A stretch of DNA of 64,000 nucleotides, taken from positions 620,001 to 684,000 of the forward strand of contig NZ_JACIDN010000003.1 in NCBI RefSeq assembly GCF_014196345.1, read 5' to 3'. Source of the stretch: Methylobacterium brachythecii (GTDB taxonomy: Bacteria; Pseudomonadota; Alphaproteobacteria; Rhizobiales; Beijerinckiaceae). The position numbers and the translations under genes were made by a program. Below, one piece after another: positions 47,701 to 55,786 of this stretch (position 1 is its first letter; every line of letters begins with the position of its first letter). A model generated the notes under the pieces. That model was given only the letters and a program-made list of their open reading frames with translations, ran no database searches and was not told the origin of the DNA.

Positions 47701-47871
47701 GAGATTCTCGACCGAAGCACCGGGATACTGCGTGTTCAGCGCGATCGCGGGCGGGGCGATGATCGGATACTGCGCCACCGGCAATTGCGGGATCGCGAGT
47801 GCGCCGCCCAGCATGATGAAGAGCGCGACGACCCAGGCGAAGACCGGCCGGTCGATGAAGAAGCGAGCCAT
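44713..47871 (-). CDS. RND multidrug efflux pump, HAE1/AcrB family
   Basis: 1052 aa, 12 membrane helices, two large periplasmic loops. The proton relay Asp pair is in GILVDDAIVVVEN (helix 4) and the Lys in GLSAKNAILIVEFAKD (helix 10). N-terminus ARFFIDRPVFAWVVALFIML is typical HAE1. A trimeric inner-membrane pump for hydrophobic drugs, dyes or solvents. The gene lies 15 bases after its periplasmic adaptor. No outer membrane channel or local regulator is adjacent; an OM protein elsewhere must be shared. Confidence 0.95.
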   Translation of the reverse strand: MARFFIDRPVFAWVVALFIMLGGALAIPQLPVAQYPIIAPPAIALNTQYPGASVENLYTGTTRLIEDELNGAANILSFESASDGFGVIEITANFRPGTDPGYAGVEVQNRLKRVEARLPAEVRQQGILVEEASAATLNIITLVSTDGKTDEVGLGDFLIRNVINEIRRIPGVGRATLYSTERSLRIWIDPDKLRGLSLNAADVTKAIGRQNVQIASGAVGAQPSPESHAVNYPIVVKGQMTEPEAFGAIVLRANPDGSNVRLRDVSRIELGGDDYKFTTRLNGGPAAGISVTLAPDGNAMETAKAIRKKMNELSQFFPDTVKWDIPYDITPAVEASIEKVLHTLVEAVVLVFIVMFVFLQNIRYTLIPTIVVPIALLGTCTVMLLAGFSVNVLTMFGMVLAIGILVDDAIVVVENVERIMNEEGLPPKEATKKAMGQITGAIIGITLVLIAVFIPMAFFPGSVGIIYRQFSIAMVTSIAFSALLALSLTPALCATLLKPIEKGHGHAKGGIFGAFNRFVDRETARYSRGVGGFIKKSGRVMLIYVALVAGVGFAFVRMPEGFLPLEDQGFFTVDIQTPPGSSYNRTISAVKKVEDHLMSQPGVATVTMINGFSFSGQGQMTSQAFVTLKPWSERDKSQSAANLVKGTNEAMAGYRDAAFDAQEPPPIDNLGNAAGFSFRLQDRAQKGYTALLAAQDQLLSLAKKSPVLVKMKIEGLPPAPQAELVIDREKAAALGVNFEDINETIQVNLGSVYVNDFPNRGKMQRVIVQSDDLQRLGAADLLNYAVKNAQGTMVPMSSFADLKWNVGPAQIVGFNGYQSVRFTGEPAPGYTSGDTIKEMERLMTFLPKGFGYAWTGQSLQEKEAGSQATLLLALSVLIVFLCLAALYESWAIPFSVLLVIPLGVIGSVAAVYLRGMPNDVYFKIGLITIIGLSAKNAILIVEFAKDLWKPGTSIVEATITAARLRFRPIVMTSLAFIFGVVPLAIASGAASKSQQAIGTGVMGGMISATVLAVLFVPVFFVVVMRLFKRKEVAAGEQAEGEPAPAGHPVPAE

Positions 47872-47886
47872 GGTATCTGCGCGTCC

Positions 47887-49158
47887 TCAGCGGGCCTGAG
47901 CGACGGGCTGGTTCGGCTTGTCGCCTGACGCGGTGTCCTTGTCGGAGGCGTCGGCATCGTGCGGCTTCTCGCCGGCAGGCGCCTCCGTCTTCCAGGGCAG
48001 CGGCTTCACCTTCATGCCGGCGACGATCTTCTGGAAGCCCTCGACCACGACGCTCTGCCCAGGCTCGAGACCGTCTCGCACGACCCAGTTGCCATCGACC
48101 ACCGGCCCGACCTCGATCGGCTGGAGCATCACCTGGCCATCGGGCTTCACCAGCCAGACCTCGGGCTTGCCCTCGTTGGTGCGCTGGATTGCCTGCTGCG
48201 GCACCGCGATGCCGTCCGAGTCGATGCCCTGCTTGATCCGCGCGCGGACATACATGCCCGGGAAAAGCTCGTCGTGCGGGTTCGGGATCTGCACGCGCAG
48301 CGTCACCTGGCCGGTGCTCGGATCGGCGGTGACGTCCGAGAACAGGAGCCGGCCGGCCGAGCCATAGAGGCTGCCATCGTCCATGATCAGGTGCACGTTG
48401 GCGGAATCATGCGACAGGCGGGCGAGTTCGCCGCTGGCGAAGTCGCGGCGCAGCTTGTTCAGCTCGCCGACCGACTGGGTGATGTCGACATAGATCGGGT
48501 CGAGCTGCTGGATCGTGGCCAGCACCCCGGTGGCGCCGGATTCGATCAGCGTTCCCTCCGTGAGCAGCGCGCGGCCGATGCGGCCGGAGATCGGCGCGCG
48601 CACGTCGGTCCAGGACAGGTTGAGCCGGGCGCGGTCGCGCGTCGCCTTCGCGCCCGCGACCTCGGCCGCAGCCTGCTTCCGGCCGGCGTCGGCGGCGTCA
48701 TATTGCGCCTGGCTCGCGGTGTTGCGCGCGAGCAGGGTCTCCAGCCGGTCGGCCTGCTGGGTCGCGAGCACTAGCGCGGCTTCGGTGCGGGCGAGTGCCG
48801 CCTCCGCACTGGCGAGTTCGACCTGATAGGGGGCCGGGTCGATCATGTAGAGGATGTCGCCCTCGCGCACCGCGCTGCCCTGCTCGAACAGGCGCTTGAT
48901 GACGAGGCCCGAGACCCGCGAGCGCACCTCCGCGATCCGCATCGGCGCGACGCGGCCCGGCAGGTCGCGCAGGTAGGGAATCGGCTGCGCCTTCACCTTG
49001 ATGACGCTGACTTCCGGCGGCGGCGTCGGAACGGGCGAACCAGCCTGCTTTTCGTTGCAGGCCGAGAGGGCGACCATCACGACGCTTGCAGCGAGCGTGG
49101 CGCTCCAGGTCCAGCCGCTGGGGGCGGCTCGGCGAGGGCTCTGGCGGGACGACGTCAC
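47887..49158 (-). CDS. RND periplasmic adaptor (membrane fusion) lipoprotein
   Basis: 423 aa. It begins with a signal and lipobox LSAC (Cys34), so probably a lipoprotein. The adaptor motifs are VAPMRIAEVRSRVSGLV, a coiled-coil hairpin at about 110-180 (LASAEAALARTEAALVLATQQ, abbreviated), RARLNLSWTDVRAPISGRIG, then barrel segments. The C-terminal ~25 residues are charged. It links the pump to an outer-membrane channel. First gene of the operon; the regulator is not nearby. Confidence 0.92.
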   Translation of the reverse strand: MTSSRQSPRRAAPSGWTWSATLAASVVMVALSACNEKQAGSPVPTPPPEVSVIKVKAQPIPYLRDLPGRVAPMRIAEVRSRVSGLVIKRLFEQGSAVREGDILYMIDPAPYQVELASAEAALARTEAALVLATQQADRLETLLARNTASQAQYDAADAGRKQAAAEVAGAKATRDRARLNLSWTDVRAPISGRIGRALLTEGTLIESGATGVLATIQQLDPIYVDITQSVGELNKLRRDFASGELARLSHDSANVHLIMDDGSLYGSAGRLLFSDVTADPSTGQVTLRVQIPNPHDELFPGMYVRARIKQGIDSDGIAVPQQAIQRTNEGKPEVWLVKPDGQVMLQPIEVGPVVDGNWVVRDGLEPGQSVVVEGFQKIVAGMKVKPLPWKTEAPAGEKPHDADASDKDTASGDKPNQPVAQAR

Positions 49159-49462
49159 GATGGGTTCGCTCCTGCGATACGCTCAGTGGGAGGCGCGCGG
49201 CCTCCACGAATCCGAATGGCCGAGACCCGCGGGAGGCGCTCCGAAGGAAGCGCGCGACGATCCGCGAGGCCGATATCTGGTTAGGCCCAGCCGTCGACGG
49301 TCGGGCGGGCGTTCGGAACGCGCCGTCGTCATGCGCCAACCGTGCCATCGTGGATGGAGCGGCCGGTATCGCAGAATGACGAGAGATCTTGGCGATCCCA
49401 CGACGGCGTGGCCGGAGCACCCACGCCGGCCGTGAGGCCGAGGCAGGGTCCGCGCGACGGGA
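49159..49462. other. Intergenic region upstream of the efflux operon
   Basis: 304 bases with no supported gene. It must contain the efflux operon promoter on the reverse strand. Small palindromes (for example GAGGC-GCGC-GGCCTC near 49193) are visible, but none is a convincing TetR-type operator. Confidence 0.4.
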
Positions 49463-49819
49463 TCAGACCCGTGGTGGCCGTTCGGGCAGGGAGAGTTCGG
49501 CCGAGACGAGGCCAGCGACGCCGTCCACCACGGGCTTGCGCGCGATCGCTTGCGGAACCGTGACACCGGCACCGCCGACCGGAAGACGGCCGTGCTCGAA
49601 CGGGTTGTCGGCATCGGACGTGTTGCGGTCCGCGAAGACGGGCGGAGCCTGACGGTCGGAGCTGGAGATGGCGGCAGTCGTGCGGAAATCGCCCGCGGCG
49701 CCGAGGTTCGACGCGGAGGCGTCGACCAGAGCGAACAAGGCCGTCATCAGGAGACAGAGCAGGGCGAACAGCGCGCAGCAGGCCCGGCCCGTCCGTCTTG
49801 ATAGGAGCGTAGCCGTCAC
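49463..49819 (-). CDS. Hypothetical single-span or secreted protein
   Basis: 118 aa. A basic start followed by a hydrophobic helix (ACCALFALLCLLMTALFALV, residues 13-32), then ~85 polar residues with a possible conserved PEHGR-like site (NPFEHGRLPVGG). No family recognised. It diverges from the L,D-transpeptidase gene. Confidence 0.45.
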   Translation of the reverse strand: MTATLLSRRTGRACCALFALLCLLMTALFALVDASASNLGAAGDFRTTAAISSSDRQAPPVFADRNTSDADNPFEHGRLPVGGAGVTVPQAIARKPVVDGVAGLVSAELSLPERPPRV

Positions 49820-50060
49820 GGGTCAGAACACTGGGGAGGATTCTTCCCCGGCGCAACCCGTTGCGACATTCTGCCCGAGCCATCGCCGATGGTTGCCGCA
49901 GAGCCCGATCGCTCCTGTCCGATGCGACGTTTCGCCGGGCTTGTTGCCGGAAGCGCACAGCGGCGCCTCCCTTCTGCCCCAACTCGGCTGGCATTCAAGG
50001 ACGGCTTGCGCCGGCCTCGAAAGCGGCTGCGCGCCCCGGACCGACGAGGAGCACATCGGC

Positions 50061-50633
50061 ATGAACCTTCGCCACACCATGGCATCCGCCGGCATCGCCG
50101 CGATGCTCTGCCTGGGCGCAGCGCCCGAAGCCAGCGCCAACCCGCTCGACAGCGGGCCGCTCGCCGACTTCATGAACATCTTCAAGACGCAGGCCATCCC
50201 GCGCGAGACCGTCGCATGGCGCGGCAAGGAGAAGCCCGGCACCGTCGTGGTCTCGACCCGTGAGCGCCGGCTCTATTACGTCCTGCGTGGCGGCGAAGCG
50301 GTCCGCTACGGCGTCGGCGTCGGCCGAGAGGGCTTCTCATGGTCGGGCGTGAAGTCCGTGACCATGAAGAAGGAATGGCCGGATTGGCGCCCGCCGCAGC
50401 AGATGCTCGCCCGCCGTCCCGATCTGCCGCGCTACATGGCCGGCGGCCAGGACAACCCCCTCGGTGCCCGCGCCATGTATCTCGGCTCGTCGCTCTACCG
50501 CATCCACGGCTCGAACGAGCCCGAGACGATGGGCGCGGCGGTCTCGTCAGGCTGCATCAGGATGACCAACAAGGACGTCGTCGACCTGTACGATCGCGTC
50601 CGCGTCGGCACCAAGGTGATCGTTCGGAACTGA
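50061..50633 (+). CDS. L,D-transpeptidase (YkuD domain)
   Basis: 190 aa. The signal peptide ends at EASANP. The YkuD domain runs from about 55 to 190: TVVVSTRERRLYYVLRGGEA, and the catalytic motif HGSNEPETMGAAVSSGCIRM with the His and the nucleophile Cys spaced as in the family. It forms 3-3 cross-links in peptidoglycan or attaches proteins to it; periplasmic. The start at ATG 50061 is preceded by GAGGAG. A strong hairpin follows. Confidence 0.9.
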   Translation: MNLRHTMASAGIAAMLCLGAAPEASANPLDSGPLADFMNIFKTQAIPRETVAWRGKEKPGTVVVSTRERRLYYVLRGGEAVRYGVGVGREGFSWSGVKSVTMKKEWPDWRPPQQMLARRPDLPRYMAGGQDNPLGARAMYLGSSLYRIHGSNEPETMGAAVSSGCIRMTNKDVVDLYDRVRVGTKVIVRN

Positions 50634-50641
50634 CCCCTCCG

Positions 50642-50670
50642 GCCCCGCGCGCATCCAGCGCGCGCGGGGC
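50642..50670 (+). terminator. Strong hairpin after the L,D-transpeptidase
   Basis: GCCCCGCGCGC, seven-base loop, GCGCGCGGGGC: 11 perfect pairs, 8 bases after the stop. Confidence 0.65.
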
Positions 50671-50877
50671 TCGTGGCACCCGTATCAAATCGTTTTGAAA
50701 AACGAATCGCTTTAGCTTCCAGAACCAGATCAGCGCTCACCATTTCTGGTATACCAAATACGCAAGAGCGGTCATCGAGCCGGACCGCGCAAGATCAGAT
50801 CCGCCAATACTCAAGATAGGTGCTGATAAATCTTGAACACGGCGACGGATTAGAAGTGACGTCTTAACCATTTAAAA

Positions 50878-53166
50878 GTGTGCACCAGGGATTGTATCCC
50901 CGCCGACGATACGGCGAGGATTGCACCGGGCATGCTCGACGACGCCTCCGGACCGGGCTGTTCAGCCGGTCGGATGACAACCAAAGCATGCGGGTCGCCG
51001 CAGCGGCAGGAGCCGGATCACGCGTCCGTCGCGATGCCGGCTGCCGCCGACATGCCGCATGTGGACCGGCTGCTCGGGCTTGCCGCGGACATTGCCGACG
51101 CGCCGATCGCCGCGCTCTCCCTCGTCGGCGGCCGCCAATGGCTCAAGGGCTGCAGCGCGCTTCCCGATATCGACGGCTTCGCCCAGGCGCTGGGCAGCTG
51201 CCCGCGAGGGCTCGAACTCGACGGCGCGGTGATCGTCCACGACACGCTGGCCGATCCCGTCCGCTCAACGCATCGCCTCGTGTCGGGCGAACCCTCTTTG
51301 CGATTCTATGTCGGCATCCCGCTGATCGGTCAGAAGGGCGACATCCTCGGCTGGGTCTCGGTCGCCGACCGCGCGGCCCGCGGCGTCTTTTCGGGCCGTG
51401 CACGGGCACGGCTGAACCGCGTCGCACGGATCGTCGTCGAGATCCTCGAAGCGGAGGGGAGGGGCGCCTTCTACGACCAAGCCCACGGCTTCCTCAGCTC
51501 GACCCAATCGCCGTTGCTGATCTCCGACGGCGTCGGCGCGATCACCTTCGCGAACCCGGCCTGCGAGAGGATGCTCGGCTATCAGCCCGGCGCGATGCTC
51601 GGCCTCAACGTTCGGGCCATCGTGCCGGCACGGTTCCACGGCCCTCACACGGCCGGCATGGCCGCCATGGTGGCCGGCGGCACCCCGCGTCTCGCCGGCA
51701 AGACCGTCGAGGTCACCGCAGTGAAGCGGGATGGCGCCGAGATCCCCGTCGAGCTGTCGCTGTCGAGTTGGCGCAGCAGCGCCGGCATCGCCATCGGCGC
51801 CACGATCCGGGACATCTCGGAGCGCCGGAGCCGGGATGCCCGGCTGCTGCGTCTCGCCCACCAGGATCCGCGCTCGGGCCTGCCGAACCGCAACCGCGTC
51901 ATCGAAGAGCTCACCGCCATCCAGGCGAGCGGCGGGGAGGCGACTGCCCTGGTGCTCGGCATCGAGGGACTGCGCGGCGCCAACGACAATCTCGGCCATG
52001 CCATCGGCGACGCGCTACTCGAAGCCCTCTGCGTCCGGCTGACCGCCCGCCTCGATCCCGGCGCCCTGTTGGCGCGCCTCCACAGCGACGAACTCGCGGT
52101 GATCCTGCGCGGACAAGCCGATCCCGCGGCGGCCCAGGACTGCGCTCAGGCCCTGGTCTCGGCCTTTGCGGAGCCGATCCAGGTGGGCGATCACCCCCTC
52201 CATGTCGGCGTGGCGATCGGCGCGGCCCTCGCGCCGATCCACGGGAGCGATCCCGAGGAAGTGCTGGCGAGCGCGGACCTTGCCCTGGACCGAGCGCGAC
52301 GCGACGGCGGCCGCTGCTTCCGGCTGTTCGAACCCGCCATGCGCAGCGCGGAAGCCGCGCGCCGCAGCTTGCTCGACCGGCTGCGGATCGCGGTCGAGCG
52401 CCAGGAACTGGAACTGCACTACCAGCCCCAGGTCGACCTGGAGACGGGCCGCATCTGCGGCTGCGAGGCCCTGATGCGCTGGCGGGACCCCGAGCGCGGG
52501 CTGGTGATGCCGGGCGAGTTCCTGTCGGCCATCGAATCCAGCGTTCTCGCCCTGTCGATCGGCTGGTGGACGATCGACGAGGCCTGCCGCCAGACCGCGG
52601 CCTGGCGCGCCGCCGGGCTCCCGGCCATGCCCGTCGCGGTCAATCTCTTCGCCGCACAGTTGCGCGCCGGCACCCTCGAAGAGGTGGTCAAAGATGCCCT
52701 GGACAGGCACGGGCTCGCTCCCAAGGACATCGAGATCGAGGTCACCGAGACGATCGCGCTCCGGCCGGACGACCACATGCTGCGCCCCCTGCGCAATCTC
52801 AACGATAGCGGCGTCGGCATCGCCTTCGACGATTTCGGGACCGGCTTCGCCTCGCTGTCAATGCTCAAGAGCTTCCCGCTGACCAAGCTGAAGATCGACC
52901 GCAGCTTCGTGCGCGACATCCTCACCGACCCGTTCGATGCGGCGATCGTCAAAGGTCTGCTCGATATCGGCCGGGGGCTCGGACTGCACGTGATCGCCGA
53001 GGGGATCGAGACGGCCGAACAGGAGGCTGCTCTCCTCGCCATGGGCTGCCGCCTCGTCCAGGGCTTCCGCTACGGCAAGGGCCTGGAGCCGGCGGAGTTC
53101 GCGAACCGCCTGGCGGTCGATCAGACGGCATCGGCGAGCAAACGGACGCTGCGCAGGGCTTCCTGA
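50878..53166 (+). CDS. GAF-PAS-GGDEF-EAL protein, phosphodiesterase with degenerate cyclase
   Basis: About 762 aa. GAF about 60-200 (PIAALSLVGGRQWLKGC), PAS about 205-325, GGDEF about 330-490, EAL about 500-755. The cyclase motif reads HSDEL instead of GGDEF, so cyclase activity is unlikely. The EAL domain keeps CEALMRW, the Asn in PVAVNLFAAQL, EVTET, FDDFGTGFASL, KIDRSFVRD and IAEGIETAEQ, hence an active cyclic di-GMP phosphodiesterase is expected. No membrane helix; cytosolic. The start is uncertain: GTG 50878 opens the frame, ATG 50932 and 50974 are alternatives. Confidence 0.88.
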   Translation: MCTRDCIPADDTARIAPGMLDDASGPGCSAGRMTTKACGSPQRQEPDHASVAMPAAADMPHVDRLLGLAADIADAPIAALSLVGGRQWLKGCSALPDIDGFAQALGSCPRGLELDGAVIVHDTLADPVRSTHRLVSGEPSLRFYVGIPLIGQKGDILGWVSVADRAARGVFSGRARARLNRVARIVVEILEAEGRGAFYDQAHGFLSSTQSPLLISDGVGAITFANPACERMLGYQPGAMLGLNVRAIVPARFHGPHTAGMAAMVAGGTPRLAGKTVEVTAVKRDGAEIPVELSLSSWRSSAGIAIGATIRDISERRSRDARLLRLAHQDPRSGLPNRNRVIEELTAIQASGGEATALVLGIEGLRGANDNLGHAIGDALLEALCVRLTARLDPGALLARLHSDELAVILRGQADPAAAQDCAQALVSAFAEPIQVGDHPLHVGVAIGAALAPIHGSDPEEVLASADLALDRARRDGGRCFRLFEPAMRSAEAARRSLLDRLRIAVERQELELHYQPQVDLETGRICGCEALMRWRDPERGLVMPGEFLSAIESSVLALSIGWWTIDEACRQTAAWRAAGLPAMPVAVNLFAAQLRAGTLEEVVKDALDRHGLAPKDIEIEVTETIALRPDDHMLRPLRNLNDSGVGIAFDDFGTGFASLSMLKSFPLTKLKIDRSFVRDILTDPFDAAIVKGLLDIGRGLGLHVIAEGIETAEQEAALLAMGCRLVQGFRYGKGLEPAEFANRLAVDQTASASKRTLRRAS

Positions 53167-53276
53167 CGCGACACGGCGTTCCCGTCGCAGGCGACACGGT
53201 CTAAGGCAGGCGCGCCCTGCTTGGCCTGGAGTCTCGTCCCCGTGAACGTCGTCCCGTCACTTGATCGGCCCTGCGC

Positions 53277-54077
53277 ATGATCGCCAGCGTCGATCCCGGC
53301 ACGCTCGCCGGGCTGTTCGGAGTCGCCGTCGTGGCGGGCTGCTTCGATGCCATCGCCGGCGGGGGAGGGCTGTTGACGCTGCCCGCCTTGCTGCTGGCCG
53401 GCTTCGACCCGGTCAGCGCCATCGCCACCAACAAGCTCCAGAGCAGTGCCGGCTCGGTCTCGGCCAGCATCGCCTTCGCGCGCCGAGGCCTCATCCGCTG
53501 GCCGGAGGCGACCCCCGCCGCCATCGCCGCCGGAGCCGCCTCGGTGATCGGCGCGCTCTGCGTGAGCCTGCTGCCGCGCGGCGCCCTCGACGCGGCCGTG
53601 CCGGTCCTGCTCGTCGGCATCGCGCTGTACTTCGCCACGGCACGCCGCATCAGCAACGAGGACGCCACGGCCCGGATGACGCCGACGCTCTTCGCGATGA
53701 CGCTGGCACCCGCTGTCGGCTTCTACGACGGGGTGTTCGGGCCCGGCGCCGGCTCCTTCTACATGATCGGCTTCGTCACACTGCTGGGATTGGGCGTGGT
53801 GCGCGCCACGGCGCATACCAAGCTGTCCAACGCGGCGAGCAATCTCGGCGGCCTCGCACTCTTCGCGGCCCAGGGCGTGGTCGTCTGGCCCGTGGGCCTC
53901 GCCATGGCCGTCGGTGCCTTCATCGGCGCGCAGGCCGGATCGGCGCTCGCAGTGAAGCTCGGAGCCCGCCTGATCCGCCCGCTCATCGTTGTCATCGCCT
54001 GCGCGATGGCCGTGCGCCTGCTCTCCAATCCGGCGAACCCGTTGCGGCTCGCCGTACTTGGCGCGCTCGGATTCTAG
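53277..54077 (+). CDS. TSUP/TauE-SafE family membrane exporter
   Basis: 266 aa, about eight helices. The two-fold TSUP motifs are present: AGCFDAIAGGGGLLTLPALL near residues 22-41 with FDPVSAIATNKLQSSAGSV, and the second-half YDGVFGPGAGSFYMIGFV with AHTKLSNAASNLGG. These proteins move sulfoacetate, sulfite or related organic anions across the inner membrane. No sulfonate genes are adjacent, so the substrate is open. ATG 53277 follows a weak ribosome site. Confidence 0.9.
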   Translation: MIASVDPGTLAGLFGVAVVAGCFDAIAGGGGLLTLPALLLAGFDPVSAIATNKLQSSAGSVSASIAFARRGLIRWPEATPAAIAAGAASVIGALCVSLLPRGALDAAVPVLLVGIALYFATARRISNEDATARMTPTLFAMTLAPAVGFYDGVFGPGAGSFYMIGFVTLLGLGVVRATAHTKLSNAASNLGGLALFAAQGVVVWPVGLAMAVGAFIGAQAGSALAVKLGARLIRPLIVVIACAMAVRLLSNPANPLRLAVLGALGF

Positions 54078-54099
54078 AGCATTGAATCGATTACGTTTT

Positions 54100-54130
54100 C
54101 TGCGTTTTGACGGGTGCCGTCAAAACGCAG
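54100..54130. terminator. Bidirectional terminator between TSUP and mcd
   Basis: CTGCGTTTTGAC, seven-base loop, GTCAAAACGCAG: 12 perfect pairs between two convergent stop codons. The run TTTT in the arm gives partial U-tracts in both directions. Confidence 0.75.
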
Positions 54131-54136
54131 CGTGAT

Positions 54137-55183
54137 CTAGCGCGGGATGAAGGCCCAGTAGTCGAAGTCCAGGATCACGGCCGGATCGTAGCCATCGCCC
54201 TGGCGGTCGGGGAAATTGCCGCAGGGCTGGTTCTTCGTGGCGACGGTGCGCAGGCGCAGCGCGCCGACATCCGTGCGGCCCGGCAGTTCGGCCGTCTCCA
54301 GCACCTCGCTCCAGGCATAGACCGTGTCGCCCGCAAAGAGCGGCGCCACGTGGCGCCCGGCATTGATGCCGGCGAGCGCGAAGGCGTTGGCCAGGCCGTT
54401 GAAGCTCAGTGCGCGTGCCAGCGAGATGACGTGACCGCCATAGATCAGACGGCGGCCGAAGCGCGTCTCCTTCGTGGCGTGGGCATCGAAATGCACCTTC
54501 GCGGTGTTCTGGAACAGGCGCGTGGCGATCTGGTGCTCCGCCTCCTCGACCGTCATCCCGTCGACATGGTCGATGCGCTCGCCGGCGACGTAGTCCGAGA
54601 AGCGGTAGGGACTGCCGGCGAGGTCGACATCGTAGGCCTGTGCCGAGAGCGGCGGCAGCGAGTGAGCGAGGTCGGCCGGGTCGACCACCTTGGCGAGCTC
54701 GGGCACGCGCTCCTCGACGATCTTCGCCTCGGGATCGCGCTTCTTCACCAACACCCAGCGGCAATAGCTGAGCACGGTCTTGCCCGCGGAATCCGAGCCG
54801 GTGGAGCGCACGTAGACGACGCCGGTCTGCTTGTTGGAACTCTCCTTGAGTCCGATCACCTCGGAGACGGTGGAAAGCGTCTCGCCCGGATAGACCGGCC
54901 GATGGAAGCCGCCCTCCGCATAGCCGAGATTGGCCAGGGCGTTCAGCGAGATGTCCGGCACGGTCTTGCCGAAGACGACGTGGAAGCTCAGCAGGTCGTC
55001 GAGGGGGCTCGCCGGGTAGCCGATCGCCTTGGCGAAGGCATCGGAGGACTGCACCGCGAACCGGGGACCGTACAGCGCCGTGTAGAGCGCCACGTCACCG
55101 GTGGTGACGGTCCGCGGCGTCGCGTGGCGGATGGTCTCGCCGAGACGGAAATCCTCGAAGAAGCGGCCCGGATTGGTCTTCAT
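54137..55183 (-). CDS. mcd: Mesaconyl-CoA hydratase (MaoC family, double hot-dog)
   Basis: 348 aa, the length of the double MaoC-domain mesaconyl-CoA hydratase of the ethylmalonyl-CoA pathway. N-terminus MKTNPGRFFEDFRLGETIRH is characteristic, with FGKTVPDISLNALANLGYAE, and the catalytic dyad region in the second half (YGGHVISLARALSFNGLANA, INAGRHVAPLFAGDTVYAW). It converts mesaconyl-CoA to beta-methylmalyl-CoA, allowing glyoxylate regeneration without isocitrate lyase. No other pathway genes adjoin. The gene diverges or is read alone, 45 bases after a TSUP gene stop. Confidence 0.88.
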   Translation of the reverse strand: MKTNPGRFFEDFRLGETIRHATPRTVTTGDVALYTALYGPRFAVQSSDAFAKAIGYPASPLDDLLSFHVVFGKTVPDISLNALANLGYAEGGFHRPVYPGETLSTVSEVIGLKESSNKQTGVVYVRSTGSDSAGKTVLSYCRWVLVKKRDPEAKIVEERVPELAKVVDPADLAHSLPPLSAQAYDVDLAGSPYRFSDYVAGERIDHVDGMTVEEAEHQIATRLFQNTAKVHFDAHATKETRFGRRLIYGGHVISLARALSFNGLANAFALAGINAGRHVAPLFAGDTVYAWSEVLETAELPGRTDVGALRLRTVATKNQPCGNFPDRQGDGYDPAVILDFDYWAFIPR

Positions 55184-55300
55184 GCGTCTCGTCGTCCTGG
55201 GAATTACGGCGCGCGGAGAGAGGCTTGCGTCGCGACGCTCTCATAGAACATCCGACCGGGGCGCTTTCTCCGGAAAAGTTGTGACGGGGCGTTCGCGCAC

Positions 55301-55591
55301 TCAGTAGGCGAGCTGGATCACCAGATCGGTCACGAGCTTCTGCACGAAGAGCAGCAGCAGGATGAGGATCACCGGCGACACGTCCACGCCGCCGAGATTG
55401 GGCAGCAGCTTGCGGATCGGGCGCAGAACCGGCTCGGTCACCTGATACAGGAACTCGCCGATCTGGGAGACCACGGGGGAGCGCACATTCACCACGTTGA
55501 ACGCGATGAGCCAGCTCAGCACGGCGCTCGCGATCAGGATGTAGATGTAGAGCTGGATGATGGTGTTGAAGAGCCAGAGAAGAGCGTTCAT
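55301..55591 (-). CDS. YggT-family membrane protein
   Basis: 96 aa. Two YggT hydrophobic segments: LLWLFNTIIQLYIYILIASA and PVILILLLLFVQKLVTDLVI, joined by EFLYQVTEPVLRPIRKLLPN, the family signature. YggT proteins have been linked to osmotic and ion stress and to cell shape; here the role is inferred only by family. ATG 55591 is chosen because the open frame before it is not hydrophobic or conserved. It precedes tRNA-Ala, divergently. Confidence 0.87.
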   Translation of the reverse strand: MNALLWLFNTIIQLYIYILIASAVLSWLIAFNVVNVRSPVVSQIGEFLYQVTEPVLRPIRKLLPNLGGVDVSPVILILLLLFVQKLVTDLVIQLAY

Positions 55592-55710
55592 CCGAGGCTT
55601 GCTGACCCACGCGCCCGCACACCCGCAAAGGCACGTCCCAAGGGCGGCCAGGGGCTCTTGCGGCAATTGACAGTGCGACGCGCTCAAGCCTAAAAGGCCG
55701 GCGTCTCGAT

Positions 55711-55786
55711 GGGGCTGTAGCTCAGATGGGAGAGCGCCGCAATCGCACTGCGGAGGTCAGCGGTTCGATCCCGCTCAGCTCCACCA
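55711..55786 (+). tRNA. tRNA-Ala (anticodon CGC)
   Basis: 76 bases with encoded CCA. Acceptor stem GGGGCTG/CAGCTCC contains the G3-U70 pair that identifies alanine tRNAs. The anticodon stem CCGCA/TGCGG encloses loop ATCGCAC, with T33 and anticodon CGC reading GCG codons. The T-loop reads GGTTCGATCCC. A usual integration-site type; the DNA beyond it is atypical. Confidence 0.95.
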
